A stretch of 64,000 bases of DNA from Mucilaginibacter pankratovii (GCF_014773265.1 NZ_JACWMY010000008.1:62001-126000); one strand, 5' to 3'. Positions 35,066 to 43,833 are shown, numbered from the stretch's first letter. Notes: generated by a model from the letters alone, not told the origin. Numbers and translations are program-made.

Positions 35066-37546
35066 ATGAAAACACTCTACGCTGCCGTATTAGCCGGCGG
35101 CATCAGCGCCTGCGCCCTCAGCACAGCCCAAGCGCAAGCTCCCGCAGCCGAAACCCCGGCCTACAAACTTTACCGGGCAACTACCACAAAAATTAACGAC
35201 CTGGTACACACCAAGCTGGATGTAAGGTTCGATTACAAAAAACGCTATATGTATGGCAAAGAGTGGGTTACTTTAAAACCCCACATGTACCCTACCGATA
35301 GCCTGCGCCTTGATGCAAAGGGTATGGATCTTAAAACCATTGCCATTGTAAAAAACGGTAAAACTACACCGCTTACCTTTACTTACGATAGCCTAACCGT
35401 AGCTATTAAGCTGGACCGTACCTACACCAATGCCGAAAGCTATACCGTTTATATTGATTACACCGCCAAACCAAACGAACTGAAGGTTAAAGGGAGCGCG
35501 GCTATTAACGATGCCAAAGGTTTATATTTTGTGAACCCGGATGGTACCGAAAAAGATAAGCCAACCCAGATATGGACGCAGGGCGAAACCGAAGCTTCTT
35601 CGGCATGGTTCCCAACAATTGATAAACCAAACCAAAAAACTACCGAAGAGATAAGCATGACCGTACCTAAGCAGTACGTAACGCTATCAAACGGCCGTTT
35701 GGCTTTGCAAAAAATAAATAAGGATGGTACCCGCACCGATACCTGGAAACAGGAATTGCCGCACTCGCCATACTTATTTATGATGGCCGTGGGCGATTTT
35801 AAAATTTACAAGGATAAATGGCGCAACAAAGAGGTAAGCTATTACCTGGAGCCAAAATATGCGCCTTACGCCAAAGATATTTTCGGCTTTACGCCGGAGG
35901 TAATGGAGTTTTACTCTAAAACCTTGGGCGTTGATTACCCATGGTATAAATACTCGCAAATAGTTGTTCGCGATTACGTGAGCGGCGCGATGGAGAACAC
36001 CAGTGCTACCCTGCACGGCGTGTACGTACAAGGCACCAAACGCGAACTTGCCGACCGTTATTATGATGGCGGCCGCAGCACAATCGTGCACGAACTGTTT
36101 CACCAATGGTTTGGCGATTACGTAACTGCCGAAAGCTGGAGCAACCTAACGGTTAACGAATCCTTCGCTGATTTTAGCGAGAGCATTTGGGCCGAATACA
36201 AATACGGCAAAGATGCCGGCGACGCGCACAGCCTGGAAGCGATGCAAAACTACCTGGGCCAGCCAGACGCGAAGAAAAAAGATCTGGTGCGTTTTCATTA
36301 CAATGACAAAGAAGACGTATTTGATGTGGTTACCTACCAGAAAGGCGGTCGCATCCTGTACATGCTGCGCAACTACCTGGGTAACGCGGCTTTTTATAAA
36401 GGCTTAAACATTTACCTGAAAACCAATGCCTTTAAAAATGGCGAAGCGCAGCAACTGCGTTTAGCGATGGAAGAAGCCAGCGGTCGCGACCTGAACTGGT
36501 TTTTTAACCAATGGTATTACGGTGCCGGCCACCCGGTGCTAAACATCAGCTACAAATGGGACGACGCTACCAAAACACAAACTGTTTACCTGCAGCAAAC
36601 GCAGGATGGTAATGGCTTTACCCTGCCAATGGCCATTGACATTTACGCAGGCGGCAAAAAAACACGCCACAGCGTTTGGATGCGCACCAAGGCCGATACG
36701 CTTACTTTCCTGGTTCCATCAAAACCCGACCTGGTGAATGTTGATGGTGATAAGATTTTGCTGACCAAGAAAACCGACAGCAAAACGCTGGATGAGTACG
36801 CGTTCCAATACTTTAACGCCCCGCTTTTCCTGGACCGTTACGAGGCTATTGATTTTGCCAAAACCCGCCAAAACGAAAAAGGCGCGCAGAAGATCATCAT
36901 CGCTGCCCTACAGGATAAATATTACGGGCTGCGCGTAAAAGCTATCGCCGCTGCAAACCTTACCAGTTACGATGATGTACGCAACGCTGCCGTACCCATT
37001 TTGGTTAAACTGGCACAAACCGACGAGAACAATTTGGTTCGCGCTGCGGCTATTACTGCTTTAGGCAAACTAAAAGCATCGGGCAACATGAGTCTGTTTA
37101 AACAGTCCCTAACCAGCCAAAGCTACGCCATACAGGGCGCTGCTATGAATGCTATCGGGATGATCAACCCAACCGAGGCCGTGGCTTTAGCGAAAACCTA
37201 TCAGAATGATAGCGAAGGCGCGCTTAAACAAGCGGTTCTGGGTGTTTATGCCACTAACGGTACCGATGCCGAATGGCCTTACTACTACGATGCCTTTAAA
37301 AACGGCGACCCGAACGCGCAGTTCCAGATGATCAGGAAAGCTGCCGAGTACGCCGGTCGTGTAAAAAGCCCGGAATACGCACAGCAAGCCATTACTACCA
37401 TTGGCGAGCTTGGCGTTAAATACAAACAATTCGGCGTAGCACCAACGGTGATACAATTACTCACCAGCATAAAAGATGCCCGCACCAAATTGGGCGATAC
37501 CGCATCTGCAGCCGCTGCCGATAAAGCAATTGCCGCGCTGAATTAA
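35066..37546 (+). CDS. M1 family aminopeptidase with HEAT-repeat C-terminus, secreted
   Basis: 826 residues with a signal peptide (about 1-24, ending ...STAQAQA). Zinc gluzincin of the M1 clan: exopeptidase motif GAMEN at 307-311 and HELFH at 342-346 with the third ligand Glu in NESFADF 19 residues later. The N-terminal beta domain (about 30-240) includes WTQGETEASSAWFPTIDKPN. The C-terminal 230 residues are HEAT-like helical repeats (LVRAAAITALGKLKASGNMS and others). It probably trims peptides in the periplasm. Monocistronic, with its own terminator. Confidence 0.96.
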   Translation: MKTLYAAVLAGGISACALSTAQAQAPAAETPAYKLYRATTTKINDLVHTKLDVRFDYKKRYMYGKEWVTLKPHMYPTDSLRLDAKGMDLKTIAIVKNGKTTPLTFTYDSLTVAIKLDRTYTNAESYTVYIDYTAKPNELKVKGSAAINDAKGLYFVNPDGTEKDKPTQIWTQGETEASSAWFPTIDKPNQKTTEEISMTVPKQYVTLSNGRLALQKINKDGTRTDTWKQELPHSPYLFMMAVGDFKIYKDKWRNKEVSYYLEPKYAPYAKDIFGFTPEVMEFYSKTLGVDYPWYKYSQIVVRDYVSGAMENTSATLHGVYVQGTKRELADRYYDGGRSTIVHELFHQWFGDYVTAESWSNLTVNESFADFSESIWAEYKYGKDAGDAHSLEAMQNYLGQPDAKKKDLVRFHYNDKEDVFDVVTYQKGGRILYMLRNYLGNAAFYKGLNIYLKTNAFKNGEAQQLRLAMEEASGRDLNWFFNQWYYGAGHPVLNISYKWDDATKTQTVYLQQTQDGNGFTLPMAIDIYAGGKKTRHSVWMRTKADTLTFLVPSKPDLVNVDGDKILLTKKTDSKTLDEYAFQYFNAPLFLDRYEAIDFAKTRQNEKGAQKIIIAALQDKYYGLRVKAIAAANLTSYDDVRNAAVPILVKLAQTDENNLVRAAAITALGKLKASGNMSLFKQSLTSQSYAIQGAAMNAIGMINPTEAVALAKTYQNDSEGALKQAVLGVYATNGTDAEWPYYYDAFKNGDPNAQFQMIRKAAEYAGRVKSPEYAQQAITTIGELGVKYKQFGVAPTVIQLLTSIKDARTKLGDTASAAAADKAIAALN

Positions 37547-37570
37547 TATTCAACAATAAATTTTTGAGAG

Positions 37571-37602
37571 AGCCGCCCCGCGTATCTGGGGCGGCTTTTT
37601 TA
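37571..37602 (+). terminator. Terminator of the M1 aminopeptidase gene
   Basis: Stem GCCGCCCC / GGGGCGGC (37,572-37,579 and 37,588-37,595) with an 8-base loop followed by TTTTT. Confidence 0.9.
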
Positions 37603-37697
37603 TGAGCACTAATTTCTCTTTTTAACATTTTTTAACCTTATTTAACAATTAAGTTAAAAAGCAAAATCGCTAACTTAGTAACATTAACCAAACCGAT

Positions 37698-38081
37698 ATG
37701 AAAAAGGCATTGCTAATTGTTGCGTTACTTACCGGCACCGGCCGGCTGATGGCTCAGAACGATCTGAAGCTCCCGGAGCAGGTTCCGTCGCCGGTGTTCC
37801 AGATAAGGGTTGATACCACCATCAATTCGCCATCGCTGAAAGACCTTACCAAACTACCGGATGCAAATATTCTAAAGAAATTATCCACGCTTGAAAATTT
37901 CAATCAAACGCCGCTAACGCAAACCAAATTGATAGGCCATATGGAAGGTTATCTGATGCCGGTAGCCGTGCTGGGCGGAAAATCGAAAATGCCGGTAAAA
38001 AAGATCGACGGGTTTTATACCATGCCGGTTGTTGGCCAGGATTTCAACAAGAAAAACGGCGTAACGCTTATCCATCCTTAA
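37698..38081 (+). CDS. Small secreted hypothetical protein, 127 aa
   Basis: Signal peptide MKKALLIVALLTGTGRLMAQ then NDLKLPEQ. The mature 107 residues are rich in Pro and Lys with no recognised motif (SLKDLTKLPDANILKKLSTL, MPVKKIDGFYTMPVVGQDFN). Probably periplasmic. Family not recognised. It is convergent with cdaA (17-base gap). Confidence 0.65.
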   Translation: MKKALLIVALLTGTGRLMAQNDLKLPEQVPSPVFQIRVDTTINSPSLKDLTKLPDANILKKLSTLENFNQTPLTQTKLIGHMEGYLMPVAVLGGKSKMPVKKIDGFYTMPVVGQDFNKKNGVTLIHP

Positions 38082-38098
38082 GGTAGCAAAGATTTTTT

Positions 38099-38890
38099 TT
38101 AAAAATCCTTATTCAGAAGCTTTTCTAACTCAGCGAAGCTGATATTCATTTTAATGCGGCCCTGTTTGGCGTAAGAGATCTCACCGGTTTCTTCCGATAC
38201 GATGATGGCCGTAGCGTCATTAGCTTCGGTAACACCGATACCGGCTCGGTGGCGCAGGCCAAATTGCGCGGGCAGGTCGGCCTTCTCGGTAACCGGCAAT
38301 ATACAGCTGGCAGATTTGATCTTGTTTTCGGCTATTACCACGGCACCATCATGCAACGGGCTATTCTTTTGGAAGATACTTTCTAATAAACGTTTAGAGA
38401 TCTTGGCATCCACCAGTTCGCAGCTGTTCTGGTAAAATTGCTCGTCGTAATATTTCGCAAAAACAATAAGCGCGCCGGTACGGGTTTGCTTCATGGTTTT
38501 GCAGGCATCTATAATAGGTTTTATACGGGCATAGTTGTTCTTCTCCGCCTCGGCTTTACCGAAGAAATACTTCCACCAGGCCTTATTGCGCTGCAGCGAG
38601 GCATTCTTACCCACCAGCAACAAAAACCGCCTCACCTCCTGCTGAAAAACAATTACGATGGCAATAATGCCCACGTTTGCAAACTTACCCAGGATGGCCG
38701 AAAGCAGCTGCATATGCAACAGATCTACCACCTTGTATAATAAACAAATAGCTATAAAGCCGATAAAAATATTGGCCGCAATGGTTCCCCTTATTAAATT
38801 ATACAGCTGGTATAAAATAAATGCCACCAGCAGCACATCCAGTATATTGGGGATGGTAGGTTTAAGGAAGCTGAGGTCTAAGGAATGCAT
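38099..38890 (-). CDS. cdaA: Diadenylate cyclase CdaA
   Basis: Membrane-bound enzyme making cyclic di-AMP from two ATP; essential signalling in cell-wall and osmotic homeostasis. 263 residues. Three membrane segments lie near 15-33, 38-56 and 68-86, followed by a DAC domain. Catalytic motifs are DGA at 181-183 (SPLHDGAVVI) and RHR at 213-215 (GLRHRAGIG), with the late TAIIVSEETGEIS block. The length is that of CdaA, not DisA. It is in its own unit here; in many Bacteroidetes it follows folP, which is not present. An imperfect -7 box (TAACTTCG) lies just upstream. Confidence 0.96.
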   Translation of the reverse strand: MHSLDLSFLKPTIPNILDVLLVAFILYQLYNLIRGTIAANIFIGFIAICLLYKVVDLLHMQLLSAILGKFANVGIIAIVIVFQQEVRRFLLLVGKNASLQRNKAWWKYFFGKAEAEKNNYARIKPIIDACKTMKQTRTGALIVFAKYYDEQFYQNSCELVDAKISKRLLESIFQKNSPLHDGAVVIAENKIKSASCILPVTEKADLPAQFGLRHRAGIGVTEANDATAIIVSEETGEISYAKQGRIKMNISFAELEKLLNKDF

Positions 38891-38990
38891 GATACGAAGT
38901 TAATAAGTTTTGGCTAACATCATGCCGGGGTGGTAATTATCCCGGCGAAATCCCTTTGAATTTTTACAGGCTTATTCAGTAATAATTGTT

Positions 38991-39048
38991 TAAAATCACG
39001 ATGTTCGGGCTTGTTCGGGCTGTTCGCGCCCCATGTCGAACGCGAACA
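38991..39048 (-). repeat. ~59-bp dispersed repeat, copy 2 (inverted)
   Basis: Reverse complement of the repeat at 6143-6201 with about four differences. It lies in the 172-bp gap between cdaA and the polyprenyl synthase gene. On the + strand it reads GTTCGGGCTTGTTCGGGCTG followed by GTTCGCG and CGCGAACA. Confidence 0.8.
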
Positions 39049-39062
39049 GGTAGTTATCCCTG

Positions 39063-40034
39063 CTATTTATTCCGCTCGGTAGTAAAGCGCACCAGTTGCT
39101 CCAGCCCCGTGCGGGCATCTCCCGCCGGGAAAGTATCCAATATGGCGAAGGCGGTTTCCTGGTACTTTTTCATCTGGATCTCGGAGTATTCCAGTCCGCC
39201 TTTTTGCTTTACAAAGGCGATGATCTCGGCTATCTTTTTGGGGTCGTCGTTATGGTTTTTCACCAGGCCTATCATGCGCTTTTTATCGCCGGTAGTACTG
39301 TTGTTCAGCGCGTAGATCAGCGGCAGGGTAACCTTTTTTTCTTTGATATCGATACCCAAGGGCTTGCCCACATCATCGGTACCAAAGTCAAACATATCAT
39401 CCTTTATCTGGAATGCTATGCCGATATTTTCGCCGAAGAGTCGCATTTTTTCTACCACCTCGTCGCTCGCCCCGGCAGACGCTGCCCCGCAGGCACAGCA
39501 GGACGCAATAAGCGATGCCGTTTTTTGGCGGATAACCTCGTAATAAACCGCCTCGCTGATATCCATGCGGCGCACCTTTTCTATCTGCAGCAATTCGCCC
39601 TCGCTCATTTGCTTAACTGCTTCTGATACAATTTTTAGCAGATTGAAATCGCCGTTATTAATAGAAAGTAACAGGCCTTTGGAGAGCAGGTAATCGCCCA
39701 CCAAAACGGCTATCTTATTTTTCCATAATGCGTTGATAGAGAAAAAGCCACGGCGCTGGTAAGAGTTATCCACCACATCATCGTGCACCAGGGTGGCGGT
39801 GTGCAGCAGTTCTACCAAAGCCGCCCCGCGGTGGGTAGATTCATTGATACCGCCGCAAATGCTGGCAGAGAAAAAAACGAACATGGGGCGGATCTGCTTG
39901 CCCTTACGTTTTACAATGTAGTGGGTAATACGATCCAGCAAGGGTACCGAGCTTTGCATCGAAGTTTTAAACTTCTCTTCAAAAACATCAATTTCTGCAG
40001 CAATAGGTTTTTTGATCTCGTTGATGTTCAGCAT
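39063..40034 (-). CDS. Polyprenyl (octaprenyl-type) diphosphate synthase
   Basis: Trans-prenyltransferase making the long isoprenoid chain for menaquinone. 323 residues from ATG 40034 (MLNINEIKKPIAAEIDVFEE); the longer frame would start with a TTG inside the -7 box and is rejected. First Asp-rich motif HDDVVDNSYQRRG, second FQIKDDMFD, with GKQIRPMFVFFSA (the GKRxRP block) and KTASLIASCCACG between. Length and spacing fit IspB-like enzymes; exact chain length cannot be told. Confidence 0.94.
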   Translation of the reverse strand: MLNINEIKKPIAAEIDVFEEKFKTSMQSSVPLLDRITHYIVKRKGKQIRPMFVFFSASICGGINESTHRGAALVELLHTATLVHDDVVDNSYQRRGFFSINALWKNKIAVLVGDYLLSKGLLLSINNGDFNLLKIVSEAVKQMSEGELLQIEKVRRMDISEAVYYEVIRQKTASLIASCCACGAASAGASDEVVEKMRLFGENIGIAFQIKDDMFDFGTDDVGKPLGIDIKEKKVTLPLIYALNNSTTGDKKRMIGLVKNHNDDPKKIAEIIAFVKQKGGLEYSEIQMKKYQETAFAILDTFPAGDARTGLEQLVRFTTERNK

Positions 40035-40088
40035 CTGCAATAAATGGCTTTTTTTTATGCCCTGGTTTGCCAACCGTTCAATTTGAAG

Positions 40089-40096
40089 CAAACATA
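40089..40096 (-). promoter_or_regulatory. -7 element of the polyprenyl synthase gene
   Basis: Minus strand TATGTTTG, an exact TAnnTTTG match, 54 bases before ATG 40034. It overlaps the alternative TTG start and argues against it. Confidence 0.55.
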
Positions 40097-40226
40097 GCTA
40101 AAAAAAATATGTGCGTAAACGTATATTTTTTATGCAACATTAAACCTTTGCCCGCCAAAACGCTCTATTAAGTGTATTTAGATACAGTATATAAGTTTTG
40201 ATTTTGTGAGTTAGAGTTTTCGTTTG

Positions 40227-40260
40227 AGCAGGCTTCGGTAATACGGGGCCTGCTTTTTTT
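40227..40260 (+). terminator. Orphan Rho-independent terminator
   Basis: Stem AGCAGGC / GCCTGCT (40,227-40,233 and 40,248-40,254) with loop TTCGGTAATACGGG, followed by TTTTTTT on the + strand. The gene to its left is on the minus strand, so no known transcript ends here. It may end a small RNA or an old transcript. Confidence 0.6.
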
Positions 40261-40311
40261 ATGCTTAAAATCTACGCTATTCAAGCAGGCTTGAAGGGAG
40301 CTCAAATTTCT

Positions 40312-40343
40312 TTGCCCAATTATACAGAAGTTTACTACTTTTG
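40312..40343 (+). promoter_or_regulatory. tRNA-Ser promoter
   Basis: TTG (40,312-40,314), 21 bases, then TACTTTTG (40,336-40,343): exact -7 box with spacing two bases over the consensus. It ends 19 bases before the tRNA. Confidence 0.6.
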
Positions 40344-40362
40344 CAATCCTTTAAAAAGATAC

Positions 40363-40450
40363 GGAGAGGTGTCTGAGTGGTCGAAAGAGCACGCCTGGAA
40401 AGTGTGTATACGCCAAAAGTGTATCGAGGGTTCGAATCCCTCCCTCTCCG
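40363..40450 (+). tRNA. tRNA-Ser(GGA)
   Basis: 88-base class II tRNA. Acceptor arms GGAGAGG (40,363-40,369) and CCTCTCC (40,443-40,449), discriminator G. Anticodon stem CACGC/GTGTG around loop CTGGAAA gives anticodon GGA (Ser, UCC/UCU). The long variable arm and T-arm GGGTTCGAATCCC are clear. CCA is not encoded. The 3' end is the probable left attachment site of the element carrying the integrase at 40698. Confidence 0.97.
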
Positions 40451-40473
40451 CAATTTATATATCAAACGATTCA

Positions 40474-40508
40474 AAAACGCCTTAAATGCATCATTTAAGG
40501 CGTTTTTT
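40474..40508 (+). terminator. Terminator after tRNA-Ser
   Basis: Perfect 12-bp stem ACGCCTTAAATG / CATTTAAGGCGT (40,477-40,488 and 40,492-40,503) with a 3-base loop, followed by TTTTT. Confidence 0.88.
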
Positions 40509-40547
40509 GTTTCAGGGTAGCACCAAATCATTCAATAAATCGCATTC

Positions 40548-40600
40548 TTCTGGTGACCTATTGGTGACCTATTGTACCTAGGCACTACAGGTCACCAGAA
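40548..40600. repeat. GGTGACC repeat cluster next to the integrase (possible att/arm sites)
   Basis: Two direct copies of GGTGACCTATTG (40,552-40,563 and 40,564-40,575) and an inverted copy closing the dyad TTCTGGTGACCT / AGGTCACCAGAA (40,548-40,559 and 40,589-40,600). Placement between the tRNA 3' end and the integrase gene suggests arm-type binding sites of the integrase or its directionality factor. The role is inference. Confidence 0.55.
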
Positions 40601-40697
40601 AGCTTATAAGTCGCTATTAACCAACCTGTTCAGCAATTGAACATCTTGACCGATAGCTAAGGAAGTAACTAATTTTATCCACTTAAAGCAGACTGCA

Positions 40698-41921
40698 ATG
40701 AACAAGTCTTTTTCCCTGCTCTTTTACGTAAAGAGCTCTAAAATGAGTGCCGACGGCACCGCACCTATTTATTTACGCATTACCATCGATGGGCAACGCA
40801 TCGAAGTCTCCTCTAAACGCAATGCCAATCCATCCAAATGGAACGCTTCCGCACAGAAACTGGCCGGTACAGGAGAACAAGTCCGTTCGGTAAACGAATA
40901 CCTCAAAACACTGGAACACCAGATTTATGAGGTGTACCGGCAGATGATCGAGAAGAAACTGCCACTAACGGCCGCCAACCTCAAAAATGTTTTGCTCGGC
41001 AAGGAAGAAAAACCGGTAGGGAAAACTCTTATCCCCATATTTAAACAGCACAATAGCGAGGTAAGAGCACTCATTGGTAAAGAGTTCGCCAAAGGCACCT
41101 TTGACCGCTATGAAACAAGCCTGAAGCACACCAAAGATTTCCTACTATGGAAATATAAGGTGGCTGATATCGGCATTGATGGTATCGACCATGAATTCAT
41201 CATGGCTTACGATTTCTACTTGCGCACCGAAAGGAATTGCAATAATAATTCTACGGTCAAGTATCTCAAGAATTTCAAAAAGATAATCCTGATATGCATC
41301 GCCAATGGCTGGTTGGATAAGGACCCTTTTGTTAAGTATAAGCCGAAAGTAAAACAGGTCAAACGCGATTTCCTGAATACGGAAGAGTTAGCAGCCATGG
41401 CAACAAAAAAATTGGCAAGTAGCCGCACGGAACAGGTCAGGGATATCTTCCTGTTCTGTTGCTACACAGGATTGGCTTATGCGGATGTAAAGAAGCTGAA
41501 ACGCTCGGAGATCGTGCCGGGGGTTGATGGCGGTAAATGGATAGCAACAAGCCGCAAAAAAACAAATACGGCTTCTAATATCCCGCTCTTGCCACAGGCT
41601 ATCGAATTGATGGATATTTACAGGGACCATCCGCAATGCGTGAATGAGGGCTTGCTGCTTCCCGTATTAAGCAACCAAAAAATGAATAGTTACCTCAAAG
41701 AGATAGCCGATGCCTGCGGGATAAATAAGGAGCTAACGTTCCATATCGCACGGCACACCTTTGCGACAACGGTAACGCTTGCCAATGGAGTCTCCATTGA
41801 AAGCGTTTCCAAAATGCTTGGGCATACCAATATCAAAACGACACAGCACTACGCCAAGATACTCGACCTAAAAGTGAGCGAGGATATGGCTCAGCTGAAG
41901 CAAAAATTCAATGCATTATAA
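40698..41921 (+). CDS. Tyrosine recombinase/integrase, Bacteroidetes tRNA-island type
   Basis: 407-residue site-specific recombinase. An N-terminal SAM-like/arm domain at about 1-100 starts with the family's SLLFYVKSSKMSADGTAPIY, then a core-binding domain (about 105-200), then the catalytic domain. Visible catalytic residues: the TGLAYADVKKLK block (family replacement of TGLR), HIARHTFATTVTLANG (HxxR) and GHTNIKTTQHYAKI (His and nucleophile Tyr). It sits 248 bases from the 3' end of tRNA-Ser and points away from it, the standard arrangement for elements integrated in that gene. Confidence 0.95.
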   Translation: MNKSFSLLFYVKSSKMSADGTAPIYLRITIDGQRIEVSSKRNANPSKWNASAQKLAGTGEQVRSVNEYLKTLEHQIYEVYRQMIEKKLPLTAANLKNVLLGKEEKPVGKTLIPIFKQHNSEVRALIGKEFAKGTFDRYETSLKHTKDFLLWKYKVADIGIDGIDHEFIMAYDFYLRTERNCNNNSTVKYLKNFKKIILICIANGWLDKDPFVKYKPKVKQVKRDFLNTEELAAMATKKLASSRTEQVRDIFLFCCYTGLAYADVKKLKRSEIVPGVDGGKWIATSRKKTNTASNIPLLPQAIELMDIYRDHPQCVNEGLLLPVLSNQKMNSYLKEIADACGINKELTFHIARHTFATTVTLANGVSIESVSKMLGHTNIKTTQHYAKILDLKVSEDMAQLKQKFNAL

Positions 41922-41952
41922 CTATATCGAAAATTAAAGTAAAATTGATATT

Positions 41953-42485
41953 ATGACTACGCTATTAAGTGGCGATAAAGCCATTTCAGATAAAATATAC
42001 TTACTGAGGGGTTATAACGTAATGCTGGACAGTGACCTTGCAGAACTCTACGAGGTAGAAACGAGGGTACTTAACCAATCGGTTAACAGGCACCCGGATA
42101 GGTTCCCGCCTGATTTCATGTTCGAGTTAACGGAAGAAGAATGGCAAAACTTGAAGTCACAAATTGTGACTTCAAGTTGGGGAGGCAGGCGAAAGGCTCC
42201 TAAAGCCTTCACCGAACATGGCGTGCTCATGCTTTCCAGTATTTTGAACAGCCAACGTGCTATACAATTGAACATACAAATCGTCCGTGTATTTGCACAC
42301 CTGCGGGAATTCATAAATAGCAATACCGAAATTAAACTCGAAATAGAAAAGATCAAAAAGGAACTCAGCAATCAGGGCAAAACATGTAAGTGATCTTCAA
42401 GTACCTTGATGAACTATCCGCGTGGCTGCCAAAAGCCACGAGCAATACCAGGAAACGGCTCGGGTATAAGCCTGACGATATTTAA
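41953..42485 (+). pseudogene. ORF6N/KilA-N-type protein, C-terminal frameshift
   Basis: Residues 1-140 match the ORF6N DNA-binding family of phages and mobile elements: ISDKIYLLRGYNVMLDSDLA, VLNQSVNRHPDRFPPDFMFE, KAFTEHGVLMLSSILNSQRA. The annotated frame stops at 42393 after NQGKTCK. A +2 frame from 42,390 continues VIFKYLDELSAWLPKATSNT to a stop at 42485, which is the expected C-terminal tail. So a small indel near 42,383-42,389 changed the frame. The truncated form keeps the DNA-binding domain and could still work. Confidence 0.75.
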
Positions 42486-42758
42486 TAACTTATAGTAAAC
42501 AGCAGTTAAATTCTGATTTGGGTAATGCTGCCGAAATCTTGGTGCTACTGTCCCCGATTCAGATAATTTCGGGGAATTTATGGCTGCTGTTTACATCCGA
42601 CAAAGGGGCAAGTTCCGCCGCCCTTGGTTTCCTTGTGGCAACAAGCAAAGTGGTTTTCGTGGACGAAAATACATCTTTGCTGGTCGCCTGCGGGACCAAA
42701 GAGAGCCTTGCCAAAAGCTGGTTATGACCATCGAAAAATGATTTTAATAATGCTTTTA
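42486..42758. other. Gap between ORF6N and HTH pseudogene
   Basis: Contains an inverted pair AGTAAACAGCAG / CTGCTGTTTAC around the dyad CCCCGATTCAGATAATTTCGGGG. A 69-codon frame at 42,518-42,727 lacks any recognised feature and is not claimed as a gene. Confidence 0.4.
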
Positions 42759-43034
42759 CTACTTAGGCCAGTCTACCTGGCTGCCTAATTTCGGATGATA
42801 GCTGGGGCGGTAAATGATGTATTGCTTTTCGCTCAGGTCCCTGATACACCGGTGATATGTGGCGATCGAGCTTATCTTGGAGATGCGCATCAGTTCCCGG
42901 CGGTTGACCCGAAATTATGCGGCATGCCCGTTTCGTTGCCAGCTTTTGAACAGCGCAAAAAACAGGGCTACATGCGATACCAATAATGTTGAGTCTCTGC
43001 TCAGGCGGGTAGTCAGCAGTTGAAGTGTTTTCAT
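42759..43034 (-). pseudogene. Winged-helix/HTH mobile-element protein, in-frame stop (module copy 1)
   Basis: Reads MKTLQLLTTRLSRDSTLLVS, then HVALFFALFKSWQRNGHAA, a TAA at codon 40 (42,915-42,917), then FRVNRRELMRISKISSIATY and SYHPKLGSQVDWPK to the real stop at 42759. The intact paralog at 60,069-60,410 has the same layout (YHKCIKELDEYGYISYQPSY and HPKLGSQVHWPAGW). The gene overlaps the upstream HTH gene by 4 bases (ATGA), as its paralog does. The full length is 91 codons. Confidence 0.85.
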
Positions 43035-43303
43035 GACGTAAATCCTCCTTCCAGTAAAGCATTGATGTCATCCCGCTTATAGTACAGAGTCGAACCCACC
43101 TTGGTGAAACGCAGTGTACCGTTAATGCGGAGTTTTTGTAATGTGCCGGCCGAGATATAAAGTAAGTGCCGCACTTCAGCGCTTTTCAGCCATTGTTTTT
43201 GGTCTGCATTTACTGCAGGCTTCAGCAATTCTTTGAGTTCGTTAAGGAGTTCAGCATTAAAGCGGTTAAGGTCTTCCTGTGTGAGTAAGTCTATTGCTGC
43301 CAT
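43031..43303 (-). CDS. Helix-turn-helix (excisionase/MerR-like) protein, module copy 1
   Basis: 90 residues. The C-terminal half QKQWLKSAEVRHLLYISAGT then LQKLRINGTLRFTKVGSTLYYKRDDINALL is the DNA-binding domain of the helix-turn-helix 17/excisionase class found in Bacteroidetes mobile elements. The N-terminal half is a helix rich in Leu/Glu. It resembles the 60,407 protein along its length (LKISPGTLQNLRINGTLSFT there). It probably controls excision or mobilization. Confidence 0.9.
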   Translation of the reverse strand: MAAIDLLTQEDLNRFNAELLNELKELLKPAVNADQKQWLKSAEVRHLLYISAGTLQKLRINGTLRFTKVGSTLYYKRDDINALLEGGFTS

Positions 43304-43480
43304 AATCTTTCTTTTATGGAGCGAAGGTGGAAATGTTTAGCGGGAGCGATACCCCGGGCGTTCCCGGAGGGGAAAGATTTTCCGCCTGGGGAATTCTATT
43401 TTCGAAAGTCTGCGCGCAATAGCCAAACGTGACAGCGCGAATCAAAAAGTGTCAAGGAATAAGAAAAATGAAAGTAAAAA
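43304..43480. other. GC-rich gap upstream of module copy 1
   Basis: 177 bp between the HTH gene start and the RRM gene end. It contains GC-rich clusters (CCCCGGGCGTTCCCGGAGGGG) of the kind seen near mobile-element control regions. No gene seen. Confidence 0.35.
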
Positions 43481-43833
43481 TTAACGTTTTGGCAGTCGCG
43501 GCCTTTTGCGTTTTGGCATTGACCGTGTCGCATCTATTGCCACGTGTTTAGGCGGCTTTGATGCAGTATGGTTTGGCGTGCCAGCTCCTCCTGCCATGTC
43601 TTCTGCGAACCTAACAGTAATGGTACGCCCGTCGATCTCGGCCTGGTCAAGCGCAGCGATCGCCCTTTCAGCTCCCGCATTATCCGCCATGGTAATAAAG
43701 CCATAGCCCTTTCGCCGGTAGCCCGGTCCGTAACGACCGTTAGGGTATTCACTATACCATATGCACTGGCCAGCTCTACGAGTTCGATCTCATCCATATC
43801 CCTCGGGATGCCGACAATAAACAGCTTGGCCAT
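43481..43833 (-). pseudogene. RRM-domain RNA-binding protein, frameshifted
   Basis: Starts MAKLFIVGIPRDMDEIELVE, then IVNTLTVVTDRATG, i.e. RNP2 and the first half of an RNA recognition motif. After about 43,710 the sense continues in another frame as KGYGFITMADNAGAERAIAAL then IDGRTITVRFAE, which contains the RNP1 motif (KGYGFITM), followed by a basic tail (MPKRKRPRLPKR) to a stop at 43481. The 353-base span is not a multiple of three, so a single small indel separates the halves. The family is small Bacteroidetes RRM proteins. Confidence 0.85.

Noticed and set aside
40261..40485. 74-codon frame across the tRNA-Ser gene
   Set aside because: It reads through the tRNA and its terminator; the RNA gene explains the sequence.
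42518..42727. 69-codon open frame between ORF6N and the HTH pseudogene
   Set aside because: Hydrophobic but without a family match or translation signals; lies over an inverted repeat.
42763..43071. 102-codon minus-strand frame overlapping the HTH pseudogene
   Set aside because: It is the wrong frame: the other frame gives a clear homolog of the intact 60,069 protein with one stop codon.
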